The notes beneath the pieces were generated by a model. The model was not told where the DNA came from. It did no database searches and saw only the letters and a list, made by a program, of their open reading frames with translations. Of a stretch of 64,000 bases of DNA, positions 1-8,630 are shown piece after piece. The DNA lies in assembly GCF_014174155.1 (NCBI RefSeq), contig NZ_JABEQM010000010.1:91403-155402 (forward strand). Direction: 5' to 3'. Numbering within the stretch: the first letter of the stretch is position 1; every line of letters starts with the position of its first letter. The position numbers were made by a program, and so were the translations under genes. This DNA comes from Gluconacetobacter tumulisoli (GTDB lineage: Bacteria > Pseudomonadota > Alphaproteobacteria > Acetobacterales > Acetobacteraceae).

Positions 1-190
1 CGTCATCGAGAAACGGATGTTCAGCCAGGTGGAGGACCTGCTGCCGGTCATCAGTTTCGGGTCCAAGAAGGACGGCGAGACCGAACGCAAGCACGACGAG
101 TTCGTGGAGCGGATGGTGTCGCGCGGATACACGGAACGACAGGTCCGCAGGCTCGTTGAATGGTACATGCGGGTGAAGCAGTCCGCCTGA
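1..190 (+). CDS. prkA: PrkA serine protein kinase, C-terminal end only
   Basis: The window opens inside a gene whose last 62 codons (frame beginning at base 2) read VIEKRMFSQVEDLLPV through RQVRRLVEWYMRVKQSA and stop with TGA at 188-190. This tail is characteristic of PrkA, an AAA-type serine protein kinase linked to stationary-phase and stress responses. The kinase and ATPase domains lie outside the window. Directly downstream are a DUF444 (YeaH-type) gene and a SpoVR (YcgB-type) gene, the order seen in enterobacteria and many other proteobacteria, which supports the call. The three genes form an operon with short gaps or overlaps. Confidence 0.88.
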   Translation, partial: VIEKRMFSQVEDLLPVISFGSKKDGETERKHDEFVERMVSRGYTERQVRRLVEWYMRVKQSA

Positions 191-210
191 AACGGGAATG
201 GTGCCGCTCA

Positions 211-1521
211 GTGGATATTATCGACAGACGTCCCAATCCCCACGGGAAGAATATCGAGAACCGGCGCCGCGTGCTCGAACGGGCGCGGGGCGCGGTGCAG
301 AAGGCTGTCCGCGATTCCGTGGCCCGTGGCAAGATCAGGGAAATCGGGCAGGGCAATGCCGTCTCCGTGCCCTCCGACGCGCTGCATGAACCGACCTTCC
401 ATCGCATCTTTACCGAGGGCGTGCGCGAGATCGTCCTGACCGGCAACCGCGAGTTTTCGCGCGGGGACCGGTTGCAGCGTCCGCCGGCCGGGGGCGGGTC
501 GGGCAACGGCGGCGGGCCGGGGCAGGGAGGCGAGAAGGGGGGCGGTGAGGATTCATTCCGCTTCGTGCTTAGCCGGGATGAATTCCTGGACCTGTTCTTC
601 GACGACCTGGAACTGCCGGACCTGGTCAAGCGTGAGATCGCGACGACCGAAAACAGCGTGCCCAGCCGCAGCGGGTTGAGCAACGACGGGGCGCCGTCGC
701 ATCTCGACCTGGGCCGGACGATGCGCCGGTCGGTCGCGCGGCGGATCGGGCTGGGCCGCCCGAAACCCGACGATCTGCGCGAAGTCGACGAACGGATCGC
801 AGAGCTCGAAGCCCGGCGTCCTCTGGGCGCCGAAGAGATCGAGGAACTGGAACGCCAGCGCGAACGGCGGTCGACGATCCGCCAGCGCATGGCGCGCATT
901 CCATGGGTCGATCCGGTCGATTTGCGCTTTCGCCGCTATACCCTGACGCCGCAGCCGTCGACGCGCGCGGTCATGTTCTGCATCATGGATGTCTCGGGTT
1001 CGATGACCGAGCGCATGAAGGATCTGGCGAAGCAGTTCTTCCTGCTGCTGCACGTCTTTCTGGAACGGCGCTACAAGAAGGTCGACATCGTGTTCATCCG
1101 CCATGCCGAAAGCGCGGAGGAGGTGGACGAGGAGACGTTCTTCCACGATCCGCGCACCGGCGGCACCATCGTGTCGTCCGCACTGGAACTGATGCATGGC
1201 ATCCAGCGCGAGCGCTATCCGGCGGGCAGCTGGAACATCTACGTTGCGCAGGCGTCGGATGGCGACAATGCATCGTCGGACACCCAGCGGACTGCGTCTC
1301 TGCTGCAGGAGCAGATCCTGCCGGCCGTCCAGTATTACGCCTATATCGAAATCACGGGATCCGGTGCGGTCATTCGCGGGGAAACCGATTTGTGGCGCAG
1401 CTATCGGACCATTGCCGAACAGAACGATCATCTTGCGATCCGCCAGGTCGGCGACCGCAAGGAGATCTTCCCCGTCTTCCGCGACCTGTTTTCCCGCCAG
1501 CATGACCATGCGGAGGCATGA
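211..1521 (+). CDS. DUF444 / YeaH-family protein with VWA-like domain
   Basis: A 436-residue protein of the YeaH/DUF444 family, partner of PrkA and SpoVR. The N-terminus IIDRRPNPHGKNIENRRR matches the usual family start. A Gly-rich linker near residues 105-130 is followed by a C-terminal von Willebrand A-like fold with the MIDAS-type motif VMFCIMDVSGSMTERM near residues 255-270. The biochemical function is not established; in enterobacteria the gene is co-regulated with the PrkA kinase. The GTG at 211 is chosen because family homology begins there. An in-frame ATG at 160 would add 17 unrelated residues and overlap prkA. The stop overlaps the spoVR start in an ATGA arrangement, suggesting translational coupling. 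Confidence 0.88.
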   Translation: MDIIDRRPNPHGKNIENRRRVLERARGAVQKAVRDSVARGKIREIGQGNAVSVPSDALHEPTFHRIFTEGVREIVLTGNREFSRGDRLQRPPAGGGSGNGGGPGQGGEKGGGEDSFRFVLSRDEFLDLFFDDLELPDLVKREIATTENSVPSRSGLSNDGAPSHLDLGRTMRRSVARRIGLGRPKPDDLREVDERIAELEARRPLGAEEIEELERQRERRSTIRQRMARIPWVDPVDLRFRRYTLTPQPSTRAVMFCIMDVSGSMTERMKDLAKQFFLLLHVFLERRYKKVDIVFIRHAESAEEVDEETFFHDPRTGGTIVSSALELMHGIQRERYPAGSWNIYVAQASDGDNASSDTQRTASLLQEQILPAVQYYAYIEITGSGAVIRGETDLWRSYRTIAEQNDHLAIRQVGDRKEIFPVFRDLFSRQHDHAEA

Positions 1522-3077
1522 TGGACCAGATTGTTCCAGGTGGGGCGTCCGCGACGCCGGGCGGCCTTCTCTATTCCGGCAATGACTGGAATTTCCAGGT
1601 CATCCGGAATTGCTACGACGCGATCGAGGAGATCGCGGACAAGGAACTCGGCCTGGAGATCTATGCCAACCGGATCGAGATCATCACGTCGGAGCAGATG
1701 CTCGACGTCTACACGTCGCACGGCATGCCGCTGGGCTACAAACACTGGTCGTTCGGCAAGCGCTTCATCGGGCATGAAAGCGCCTATCGACGCGGCCTGA
1801 TGGGGCTGGCGTACGAGGTCGTCATCAATTCCGATCCCTGCATCAGTTACCTGATGGAGGAAAATTCCGCGACGATGCAGGCGCTGGTCATCGCGCACGC
1901 AGCGTTCGGCCACAACCATTTCTTCCGCAACAACCGGCTGTTCCGGGAATGGACCGACCCGTCGCAGATCCTGGATTATCTGGAATTCGCCCGGGGCTTC
2001 ATCGCGCGGTGCGAGGAACGGCATGGGCAGCGGGCCGTGGAACGCATCCTGGATGCCGCCCACGCCCTGCAGAACCAGGGGGTCCACCGTCATTCCGGTG
2101 CGCGCAAGATCGACCTCAAGGCCGAGCAGCAGCGGGCGCGCGAGCGCCGCGAATACGAAGACAGCATGTTCAACGATCTGTGGCGGACCTTGCCGTCCGA
2201 CCTGCCGGGCGAGAAGGACGGCGTGCCCGATTCGACGACACGGCGGCGGCTGGGCCTACCCGAGGAAAACCTGCTCTATTTCCTGGAAAAGCATGCCCCC
2301 CGCCTTGCGCCGTGGGAGCGGGAGATCATTCGGATCGTCCGGATGGTCGCGCAATATTTCTACCCGCAGCCCCAGGTCAAGATGATGAACGAAGGCTGCG
2401 CGACCTGGGTCCATGCCTATATCATGCGCCGCCTGCATGAGCTGGGACGGATCGACGACGCCGCATATCTGGAAGTCATTCATTCCACATCGAACGTGAT
2501 CAACCAGCCCGGCTTCGAGGCGGGTGGCGGGCCGTCCTTCAATCCCTACGCACTCGGCTATGCGATGATGACCGACATCGCCCGGATGTGCGCTTCGCCC
2601 ACCGAGGAGGATCGGCGCTGGTTCCCCGACATCGCCGGCAATGGCGATCCGGTCGGTACCCTGCGCCATGCCTGGGCCGAATATCGGGATGAGAGTTTCA
2701 TCCAGCAATTCCTGTCGCCCGCGGTCATCCGGGATTTCCGCATGTTCAGGCTGCGCGACGACACCGCCCAGCCTTATCTGCTGGTGGATGCGATCCATGA
2801 TGAGGCCGGTTATCGCGATATCCGCCGCAGCGTGGCCCTGACCTACGACCCGGGAATGTTCTATACGGAAATCGAGATCGTCGATGTCGATCTGCTGGGG
2901 GATCGGACCCTGGTCCTGGAGCACCGCAGCCGGACAGGACAGATGCTACAGCCCGGCGACGCCCGGCAGACCCTGGATTATCTTGTAACATTGTGGGGTT
3001 ACGGTGTTGTTTTAAAGGAAATCGATAGCCAGACCGGCGTAGTCGTCACCACACACACGGTCAATCCCGCCAGTTAA
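1518..3077 (+). CDS. SpoVR family protein (YcgB type)
   Basis: A 519-residue SpoVR-family protein. Typical features are the early GNDWNFQVIRNCYDAIEEIA stretch and the middle segment KMMNEGCATWVHAYIMRRLH, with Glu, His and Cys residues conserved in the family. SpoVR is needed for spore cortex formation in Bacillus; in non-sporulating proteobacteria it belongs to the prkA-yeaH-ycgB stress module and its activity is unknown. Translation probably couples to the upstream gene because the ATG (1518) overlaps the preceding TGA. It is the last gene of the operon, and a perfect hairpin lies about 60 bases beyond its stop. Confidence 0.9.
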   Translation: MMDQIVPGGASATPGGLLYSGNDWNFQVIRNCYDAIEEIADKELGLEIYANRIEIITSEQMLDVYTSHGMPLGYKHWSFGKRFIGHESAYRRGLMGLAYEVVINSDPCISYLMEENSATMQALVIAHAAFGHNHFFRNNRLFREWTDPSQILDYLEFARGFIARCEERHGQRAVERILDAAHALQNQGVHRHSGARKIDLKAEQQRARERREYEDSMFNDLWRTLPSDLPGEKDGVPDSTTRRRLGLPEENLLYFLEKHAPRLAPWEREIIRIVRMVAQYFYPQPQVKMMNEGCATWVHAYIMRRLHELGRIDDAAYLEVIHSTSNVINQPGFEAGGGPSFNPYALGYAMMTDIARMCASPTEEDRRWFPDIAGNGDPVGTLRHAWAEYRDESFIQQFLSPAVIRDFRMFRLRDDTAQPYLLVDAIHDEAGYRDIRRSVALTYDPGMFYTEIEIVDVDLLGDRTLVLEHRSRTGQMLQPGDARQTLDYLVTLWGYGVVLKEIDSQTGVVVTTHTVNPAS

Positions 3078-3447
3078 CACGGATAATTTATCGTAAATAC
3101 AAATATTTAGGCGAGTCGGCTGAGTCGTCCTCCGTCAGATCGGAGTTGCCGCGATTCGCGGCAACTCCGAATGAAAATTCTTTCAAAATCAATGAATAAA
3201 ATCCTTATCTGGATAACGTATCCTGGGGCGTTTCACGTCGCGTCCCATGGCGCGCATCCGAAACGTACTGGCCCTTGGCGGGAAAAATTTGTATCGAAAG
3301 GATATTGAACCCGACCGGTGCCGGACGGGTCGACGTCCCGCCCGTGACGCTGCCGCGCTGGACGATTGACGGATTTGGCGGGGCGGCAGGGCGAAAGATA
3401 AGGTAACGGGATGAATATACTGTCCTATTCTATGTCAGGACGGCTCC
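3078..3447. other. Intergenic region between spoVR and the amine dehydrogenase operon
   Basis: 370 bases without a gene. The first 170 are AT-rich and carry the hairpin at 3140-3170. The rest is GC-rich and must contain the promoter of the amine dehydrogenase operon. A TTGAC at 3366-3370 and a TATACT at 3416-3421 are visible but too far apart to be one sigma-70 promoter, so no promoter is called. An AGGA at 3437-3440 serves as ribosome binding site for the ATG at 3448. Confidence 0.5.
3140..3170. terminator. Perfect 14-bp hairpin after spoVR
   Basis: Bases 3140-3153 and 3157-3170 are exact reverse complements (TCGGAGTTGCCGCG against CGCGGCAACTCCGA) with a three-base ATT loop. It sits about 60 bases after the spoVR stop and about 280 before the next gene. 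No clean T-run follows, only an A/T-rich stretch, so an intrinsic terminator is likely but an operator or RNA-stability hairpin is possible. Confidence 0.5.
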
Positions 3448-4656
3448 ATGGCGGCTGAACGACGTCGTGGCATGATCCGGGCTCTGGCCGCTCCCTTGAC
3501 GCTTCTCGGCGCCCTGTCCGTCCTTGCTTCGGGCCCGGCCCAGGCGGCGGACCCTATCCTGCAGACCGAAGAAAGCGACATCCTGAAGCTTCAGCCTGGT
3601 GGTCCGCATCGGATCCTGGTGGAAGACGGCGTGTACCGTCACAGCAAGGACGGACGCGTCTACGTGGTCGATACCGACAGCGGGAAGCTGCTGGGCATGG
3701 TTCAGGCCGCCTATAACGCCAATGTCGCCGCCGATCCGGCCGGCCGGACGTTCTACGTCGCCGAAACGACCTGGGAGCGTGGAAATCGTGGCAAGCGGCA
3801 TGACATGCTGGTGGCTTACGATCCCCTGACGCTCGAGCCGACGATGGACATCGACCTGCCGAGCCGCGCCCTGGTGACGCCCAAGAAGGCCGACCTGGGG
3901 GTCAGCGCTGATGGGCATTACGTCTATGTCTACGACACCAGTCCGACCAATTCGGTCCACGTCGTGGATACGGCGAAGAAGGCCGTGGTGCAGACCGTCG
4001 ACGTCCCGGGCTGCGCGCTGGTCTATCCCTGGGGGCCTTCCGGCTTTTCATCGATCTGCGGCGACGGATCGCTGGCCAACGTCAGCCTCGACGCGTCGGG
4101 CAAGCCCAGCGTTACCCATTCCGCGCCGTTCTTCGTCCCCGACCGTGATCCCGTCTTCGAGCACAGCCCGAAAATCGCGGCCAGCGGCCATGTCTGGTTC
4201 GTGTCCTTCAGCGGTCTGGTCTATGACGCGGTCCTGGGGACCGACGTCCGGATCGGCAAGCCCTGGTCCCTCCAGGAAGCGGCGGGCCTGAAGCCGGCAT
4301 CCGATGCCCGCGCCCCCTTCGACGTTACCTGGCGGCCGGGCGGCTGGCAGCTGGCGGCGGTGCGTGCCCGCGATTCGCACCTGTTCGTCCTGATGCACAA
4401 CGGCACGTTCTGGACCCACAAGGAACCGGGGACGGAGGTATGGGAGGTCGACCTGAAGACCCGCAAGCTGGTGCGCCGCATCCGCCTGGCCGCCCCCAGC
4501 ACATTGGTCGGGATCACCCAGGATGCGGCGTCGCGCGTCTTCGTGACGGACGAGGCCGGCGATCTGATCGTCCTCGATGGCACCACCGGCAAGACCGTGC
4601 GGCCGATCAGGAAACTTGGGGAATCGCTCATCTTCACGGTCGCACCGGGGGAATGA
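3448..4656 (+). CDS. mauB: Quinoprotein amine dehydrogenase heavy (beta-propeller) subunit, MauB/AauB-like
   Basis: A 402-residue secreted protein resembling the large subunit of methylamine or aromatic amine dehydrogenase. This periplasmic enzyme oxidises primary amines to aldehydes and ammonia. A signal peptide ends near residue 33 (SGPAQA before ADP). The mature part has the repeating blade pattern of a seven-bladed propeller, including GRVYVVDTDSGKLLGMV, VYVYDTSPTNSVHVVD, KEPGTEVWEVDLKTRKLV and VFVTDEAGDLIVLD. Start chosen at ATG 3448, with AGGA 8 bases upstream. The gene lies 84 bases before the light chain. The substrate cannot be read from sequence: methylamine, aralkylamines and other primary amines are all possible. 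Confidence 0.85.
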   Translation: MAAERRRGMIRALAAPLTLLGALSVLASGPAQAADPILQTEESDILKLQPGGPHRILVEDGVYRHSKDGRVYVVDTDSGKLLGMVQAAYNANVAADPAGRTFYVAETTWERGNRGKRHDMLVAYDPLTLEPTMDIDLPSRALVTPKKADLGVSADGHYVYVYDTSPTNSVHVVDTAKKAVVQTVDVPGCALVYPWGPSGFSSICGDGSLANVSLDASGKPSVTHSAPFFVPDRDPVFEHSPKIAASGHVWFVSFSGLVYDAVLGTDVRIGKPWSLQEAAGLKPASDARAPFDVTWRPGGWQLAAVRARDSHLFVLMHNGTFWTHKEPGTEVWEVDLKTRKLVRRIRLAAPSTLVGITQDAASRVFVTDEAGDLIVLDGTTGKTVRPIRKLGESLIFTVAPGE

Positions 4657-4680
4657 TGGCGATGACACGAAACATGACCC

Positions 4681-4706
4681 GCCGCCCGTCCCGCGTGACG
4701 GGCGGC
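4681..4706. repeat. Perfect 10-bp hairpin between mauB and mauA
   Basis: GCCGCCCGTC at 4681-4690 pairs exactly with GACGGGCGGC at 4697-4706 around a six-base loop. It lies between the two structural genes with no T-run, so it is more likely an RNA-processing, stability or attenuation element than a full terminator. It could adjust the ratio of the two subunits. Confidence 0.6.
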
Positions 4707-4740
4707 CACCGGATTTTCGCCCGCATGACGGAGGCATTCC

Positions 4741-5319
4741 ATGGCCAGTCCTGAAACCGGACGGGGCGCGACCGGCCGCCAGGACGGTTTTGATCGCGTA
4801 GCCGAACGGCTGACCCGCCGTCTGGCCGGGCGGTCGTCGCGTCGCAGTGCGCTGGCACGGCTGGGGGCGTGGGCGGCTGCGATCCCGGCTTTCCCGCTGC
4901 TGCCGGTCTGGCGGGGCGAGGCCCGCGCGGCTGCTCCCGTAACCCCGGCCCCGTCGCCCTTTGCCGCCAAGGCCCAGGTCAAGGACGACACCAAGTGCGA
5001 TTACTGGCGGTATTGCGCCATTGACGGCAACCTGTGCACCACCTGCGGGGGCGGGGTTCACAGCTGCCCGCCGGGCACCCGTCCGTCGCCGACCTCGTGG
5101 ATCGGCACATGCTTCAACCCGCAGGATCGCCGGTCTTACCTGATTGCCTATCGCGACTGCTGTGGGCAGGATTCCTGCAATGAAGAGAATTGCCTGGGTA
5201 CCGACGGGGACCTGCCGACCTACCGTCCGCAAGCCAATAACGACATCATCTGGTGTTTCGGAACGGGCTCGCTTCTCTATAATTGTTCGACAGCCGTAAT
5301 CGTAGGAACCGCCGAATGA
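4741..5319 (+). CDS. mauA: Quinoprotein amine dehydrogenase light chain (TTQ subunit), MauA-like
   Basis: A 192-residue light subunit that carries tryptophan tryptophylquinone. Trp120 (in SWIGTC) and Trp171 (in IIWCFG) are 51 residues apart, the same spacing as Trp57 and Trp108 of the Paracoccus enzyme. Asp95 and Asp139 fall where the Paracoccus Asp32 and Asp76 would be. Twelve cysteines lie after the leader, enough for the six disulfides known in this family. The leader has a twin-arginine motif (SSRRSALARLG, residues 32-42), so export by Tat is expected. The stop overlaps the next start as ATGA (5316-5319). No mauE, mauD or mauG gene is next to it, which is unusual. Confidence 0.92.
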   Translation: MASPETGRGATGRQDGFDRVAERLTRRLAGRSSRRSALARLGAWAAAIPAFPLLPVWRGEARAAAPVTPAPSPFAAKAQVKDDTKCDYWRYCAIDGNLCTTCGGGVHSCPPGTRPSPTSWIGTCFNPQDRRSYLIAYRDCCGQDSCNEENCLGTDGDLPTYRPQANNDIIWCFGTGSLLYNCSTAVIVGTAE

Positions 5320-5771
5320 AGAAGATCCTGACCCTGGCCCTGTGTCTTGCCGGGGCGACGCCCGCCTTTGCCGCGCCTGACGGAATGGCCCTCTATGGCG
5401 CCAATTGCGGCATCTGCCATCAGGGCGGCGGCGTCGGGGCGCCGGGACAATTCCCACCGCTGGCCAACCGCATCGACAAGATCGCGTCGACGCCGGAGGG
5501 CAAGAAATATGTGACCCAGGTGCTGATCAACGGCCTTGCCGGATCCATCCAGGTTGCCGGATCGACCTATGTCGGCTTCATGCCCAGCTTCAAGAGCCTG
5601 CCCGACGACCAGATCGCGGCGATCCTGACCTATCTGTCGTCTCTGGGCTCGACGAAGCCCGCCCCGGTCTTCACGGCGGCCGACCTTGCTGCCTCCCGCG
5701 CGACGCCGATGTCGTCGTCGGCCGTGGCCGCCGCCCGGAAGACCCTGAATGCGGCGCATCCGCTTCCCTAA
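5316..5771 (+). CDS. Single-haem periplasmic cytochrome c, likely electron acceptor of the amine dehydrogenase
   Basis: A 151-residue class I cytochrome c. A short signal peptide ends at FAA. The haem motif is CGICH near residues 35-39, and the likely axial methionine is in FMPSFKSLPDDQIAAIL. The start (5316) overlaps the mauA stop, so the two are probably translationally coupled. In Paracoccus the acceptor is the copper protein amicyanin; here a cytochrome occupies that genomic position, so it probably takes electrons from TTQ. It is clearly paralogous to the orphan cytochrome at 58991-59464: both share NCGICH, TPEG, MPSF and AAILTYLS and end in HPLP. Confidence 0.85.
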   Translation: MKKILTLALCLAGATPAFAAPDGMALYGANCGICHQGGGVGAPGQFPPLANRIDKIASTPEGKKYVTQVLINGLAGSIQVAGSTYVGFMPSFKSLPDDQIAAILTYLSSLGSTKPAPVFTAADLAASRATPMSSSAVAAARKTLNAAHPLP

Positions 5772-6246
5772 GGCCGCGCATGTCGCGGGGCCGGCCGTCG
5801 CCCTTATAGTGGTGGCCGGTATCCTTGTCCTGCCGCGACAGGCACGCGCCCTGGACGGAACGCGCACGACCTATCTGGTCAAATGCGGGGGATGCCATGG
5901 GATCGAGGGCCTGTCCGGACAGACCTATATTCCGGTCCTGCGCGACCGCGTCGGCAGCCTGACCTGCACGTCGGAAGGCCGATCCTATCTGGTCCGGGTG
6001 CCGGGTGTGTCGATGTCGCTGATCCGCGATGACGCGGTCATGGCGCGGGTGCTGAATTTCGTGGTGTTCGACCTCGGCGGTTCCAGCACGCCGAAGGGAA
6101 CCCGTCCCTACACGGCGAAGGAAGTTCACGCCCTGCGCGGCCATCCGCTGCAGACCACCGACCTGCCGGGATTGCGCGCGGGTGTCTGGGGCCGCGCGGT
6201 GGCGGCCTGCGCCGCACAGGCCGGCCATGCGGCCGGCGCGTATTGA
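5749..6246 (+). CDS. Second single-haem cytochrome c-like protein of the operon
   Basis: A 165-residue exported protein. A hydrophobic N-terminal segment (residues 13-30) ends with ARA, then one haem motif, CGGCH, near residues 45-49. There is no second CXXCH, so this is not a MauG-type dihaem enzyme. Met residues in the VSMSLIRDDAVMARVLN region are candidate axial ligands. The ATG lies 23 bases inside the end of the previous cytochrome gene, with GGAAG upstream, so it belongs to the same operon. Inferred role: onward electron transfer from the first cytochrome to the respiratory chain. It shows no close similarity to the other two cytochromes of the window. Confidence 0.75.
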   Translation: MRRIRFPKAAHVAGPAVALIVVAGILVLPRQARALDGTRTTYLVKCGGCHGIEGLSGQTYIPVLRDRVGSLTCTSEGRSYLVRVPGVSMSLIRDDAVMARVLNFVVFDLGGSSTPKGTRPYTAKEVHALRGHPLQTTDLPGLRAGVWGRAVAACAAQAGHAAGAY

Positions 6247-6261
6247 CCGGATCGCCGCCCG

Positions 6262-6870
6262 TTACCGTGCCCGGAGGCGTGATGCCAGGTCGGCGATCGC
6301 GAGGCGGAAGGCCTCGTAGAAATCATCGTGCACGGCGATGCCTCCACCCGACAGGCGGATGAAACCTTCTACCATTCCATTTTGCAGCATGCCGTCGGAA
6401 TGGGCCAGGATACCATCGCAATCCTCGGCCGCCCCCGATCCGACCGGCGCGTCGTGCGTGGTGCGCGGGCGCAGATCGTCCCCCCATGCGGCGCGGCGGT
6501 AGGCCCTGACCTTTTCGGGATACAGCCGTCCGTCCGTCGTGTAGCCCGCCAGGGGTTTGCCCTGCGCCATCATATAGCCGATTTCCACCGCCGTGCCGGG
6601 ATCCATGTCGGCGGACCGGCGGAACGGGTCGATACAGAAGATGCCGCCGTCGCATCGATCCATCAGGTCGCGGTCGGCCCTGACGATCCTCAGCGTCGTT
6701 TCCAGGCCCTGGGGCATGGATTCAATCCCGACCTGGCCGTCGAACGGGGCCACGCCCACGACCCCGGCCGCGTCGCACAGCGCCCGCAGACGATCGAAGA
6801 TCGTGATCGCGCCGGGACGAAACACCAGGTCGCCCGCCAGATAGACCGTTCCCAGCGTCGTCATGTCCAT
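6262..6870 (-). CDS. Nucleoside 2-deoxyribosyltransferase family protein
   Basis: A 202-residue protein with the nucleoside deoxyribosyltransferase signature DPGTAVEIGYMMAQGKP (residues 90-106); Glu96 would be the nucleophile. The N-terminus VYLAGDLVFRP is also typical. Family members transfer deoxyribose between bases or hydrolyse deoxynucleoside monophosphates, in nucleotide salvage. GAGGG lies just upstream of the ATG. It converges on the cytochrome gene (15-base gap) and diverges from guaB. Which of the two reactions it performs cannot be told from sequence. Confidence 0.82.
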   Translation of the reverse strand: MDMTTLGTVYLAGDLVFRPGAITIFDRLRALCDAAGVVGVAPFDGQVGIESMPQGLETTLRIVRADRDLMDRCDGGIFCIDPFRRSADMDPGTAVEIGYMMAQGKPLAGYTTDGRLYPEKVRAYRRAAWGDDLRPRTTHDAPVGSGAAEDCDGILAHSDGMLQNGMVEGFIRLSGGGIAVHDDFYEAFRLAIADLASRLRAR

Positions 6871-6948
6871 TCACCCTCTGTCGCAGAAGGGACCGGACCG
6901 CCATGGGCGGCCCCGGGTCCAGGTTTTTCGATGGCGCGCGTCTTTTTC

Positions 6949-6977
6949 TTGCCACCATCCGATTCGCATCTTATGTG
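6949..6977 (+). promoter_or_regulatory. Putative sigma-70 promoter of guaB
   Basis: TTGCCA at 6949-6954 and TATGTG at 6972-6977 are separated by 17 bases. This would start transcription about 60 bases before the guaB ATG. Only moderate consensus match; not tested. Confidence 0.35.
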
Positions 6978-7028
6978 GAAGCGCCAACGGTCGGGTACCC
7001 GAGGCACAGGGACCCCTGCAATGGTTGA

Positions 7029-8546
<1,518 letters not shown>

Positions 8547-8590
8547 ACGGAATCGCTGACCGGGGACCGCCGCCGGACCATTGGAACAAG

Positions 8591-8607
8591 GTCCCGGGCC
8601 CCGGGAC
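8591..8607. repeat. GC-rich palindrome between guaB and the rRNA methylase gene
   Basis: GTCCCGGG and CCCGGGAC flank a single C, a perfect 8-bp inverted repeat. No T-run follows. It could be a weak terminator or a protein site; nothing more can be said. Confidence 0.35.
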
Positions 8608-8630
8608 GCTGGACGACAGACAGGACGATC

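Noticed and set aside
3366..3421. TTGAC and TATACT as a promoter for the amine dehydrogenase operon
   Set aside because: The boxes are about 45 bases apart, so they cannot form one sigma-70 promoter.
5749..6246. Second cytochrome as a MauG-type TTQ maturation enzyme
   Set aside because: Only one CXXCH motif and too short; MauG has two haems and about 350 residues or more.
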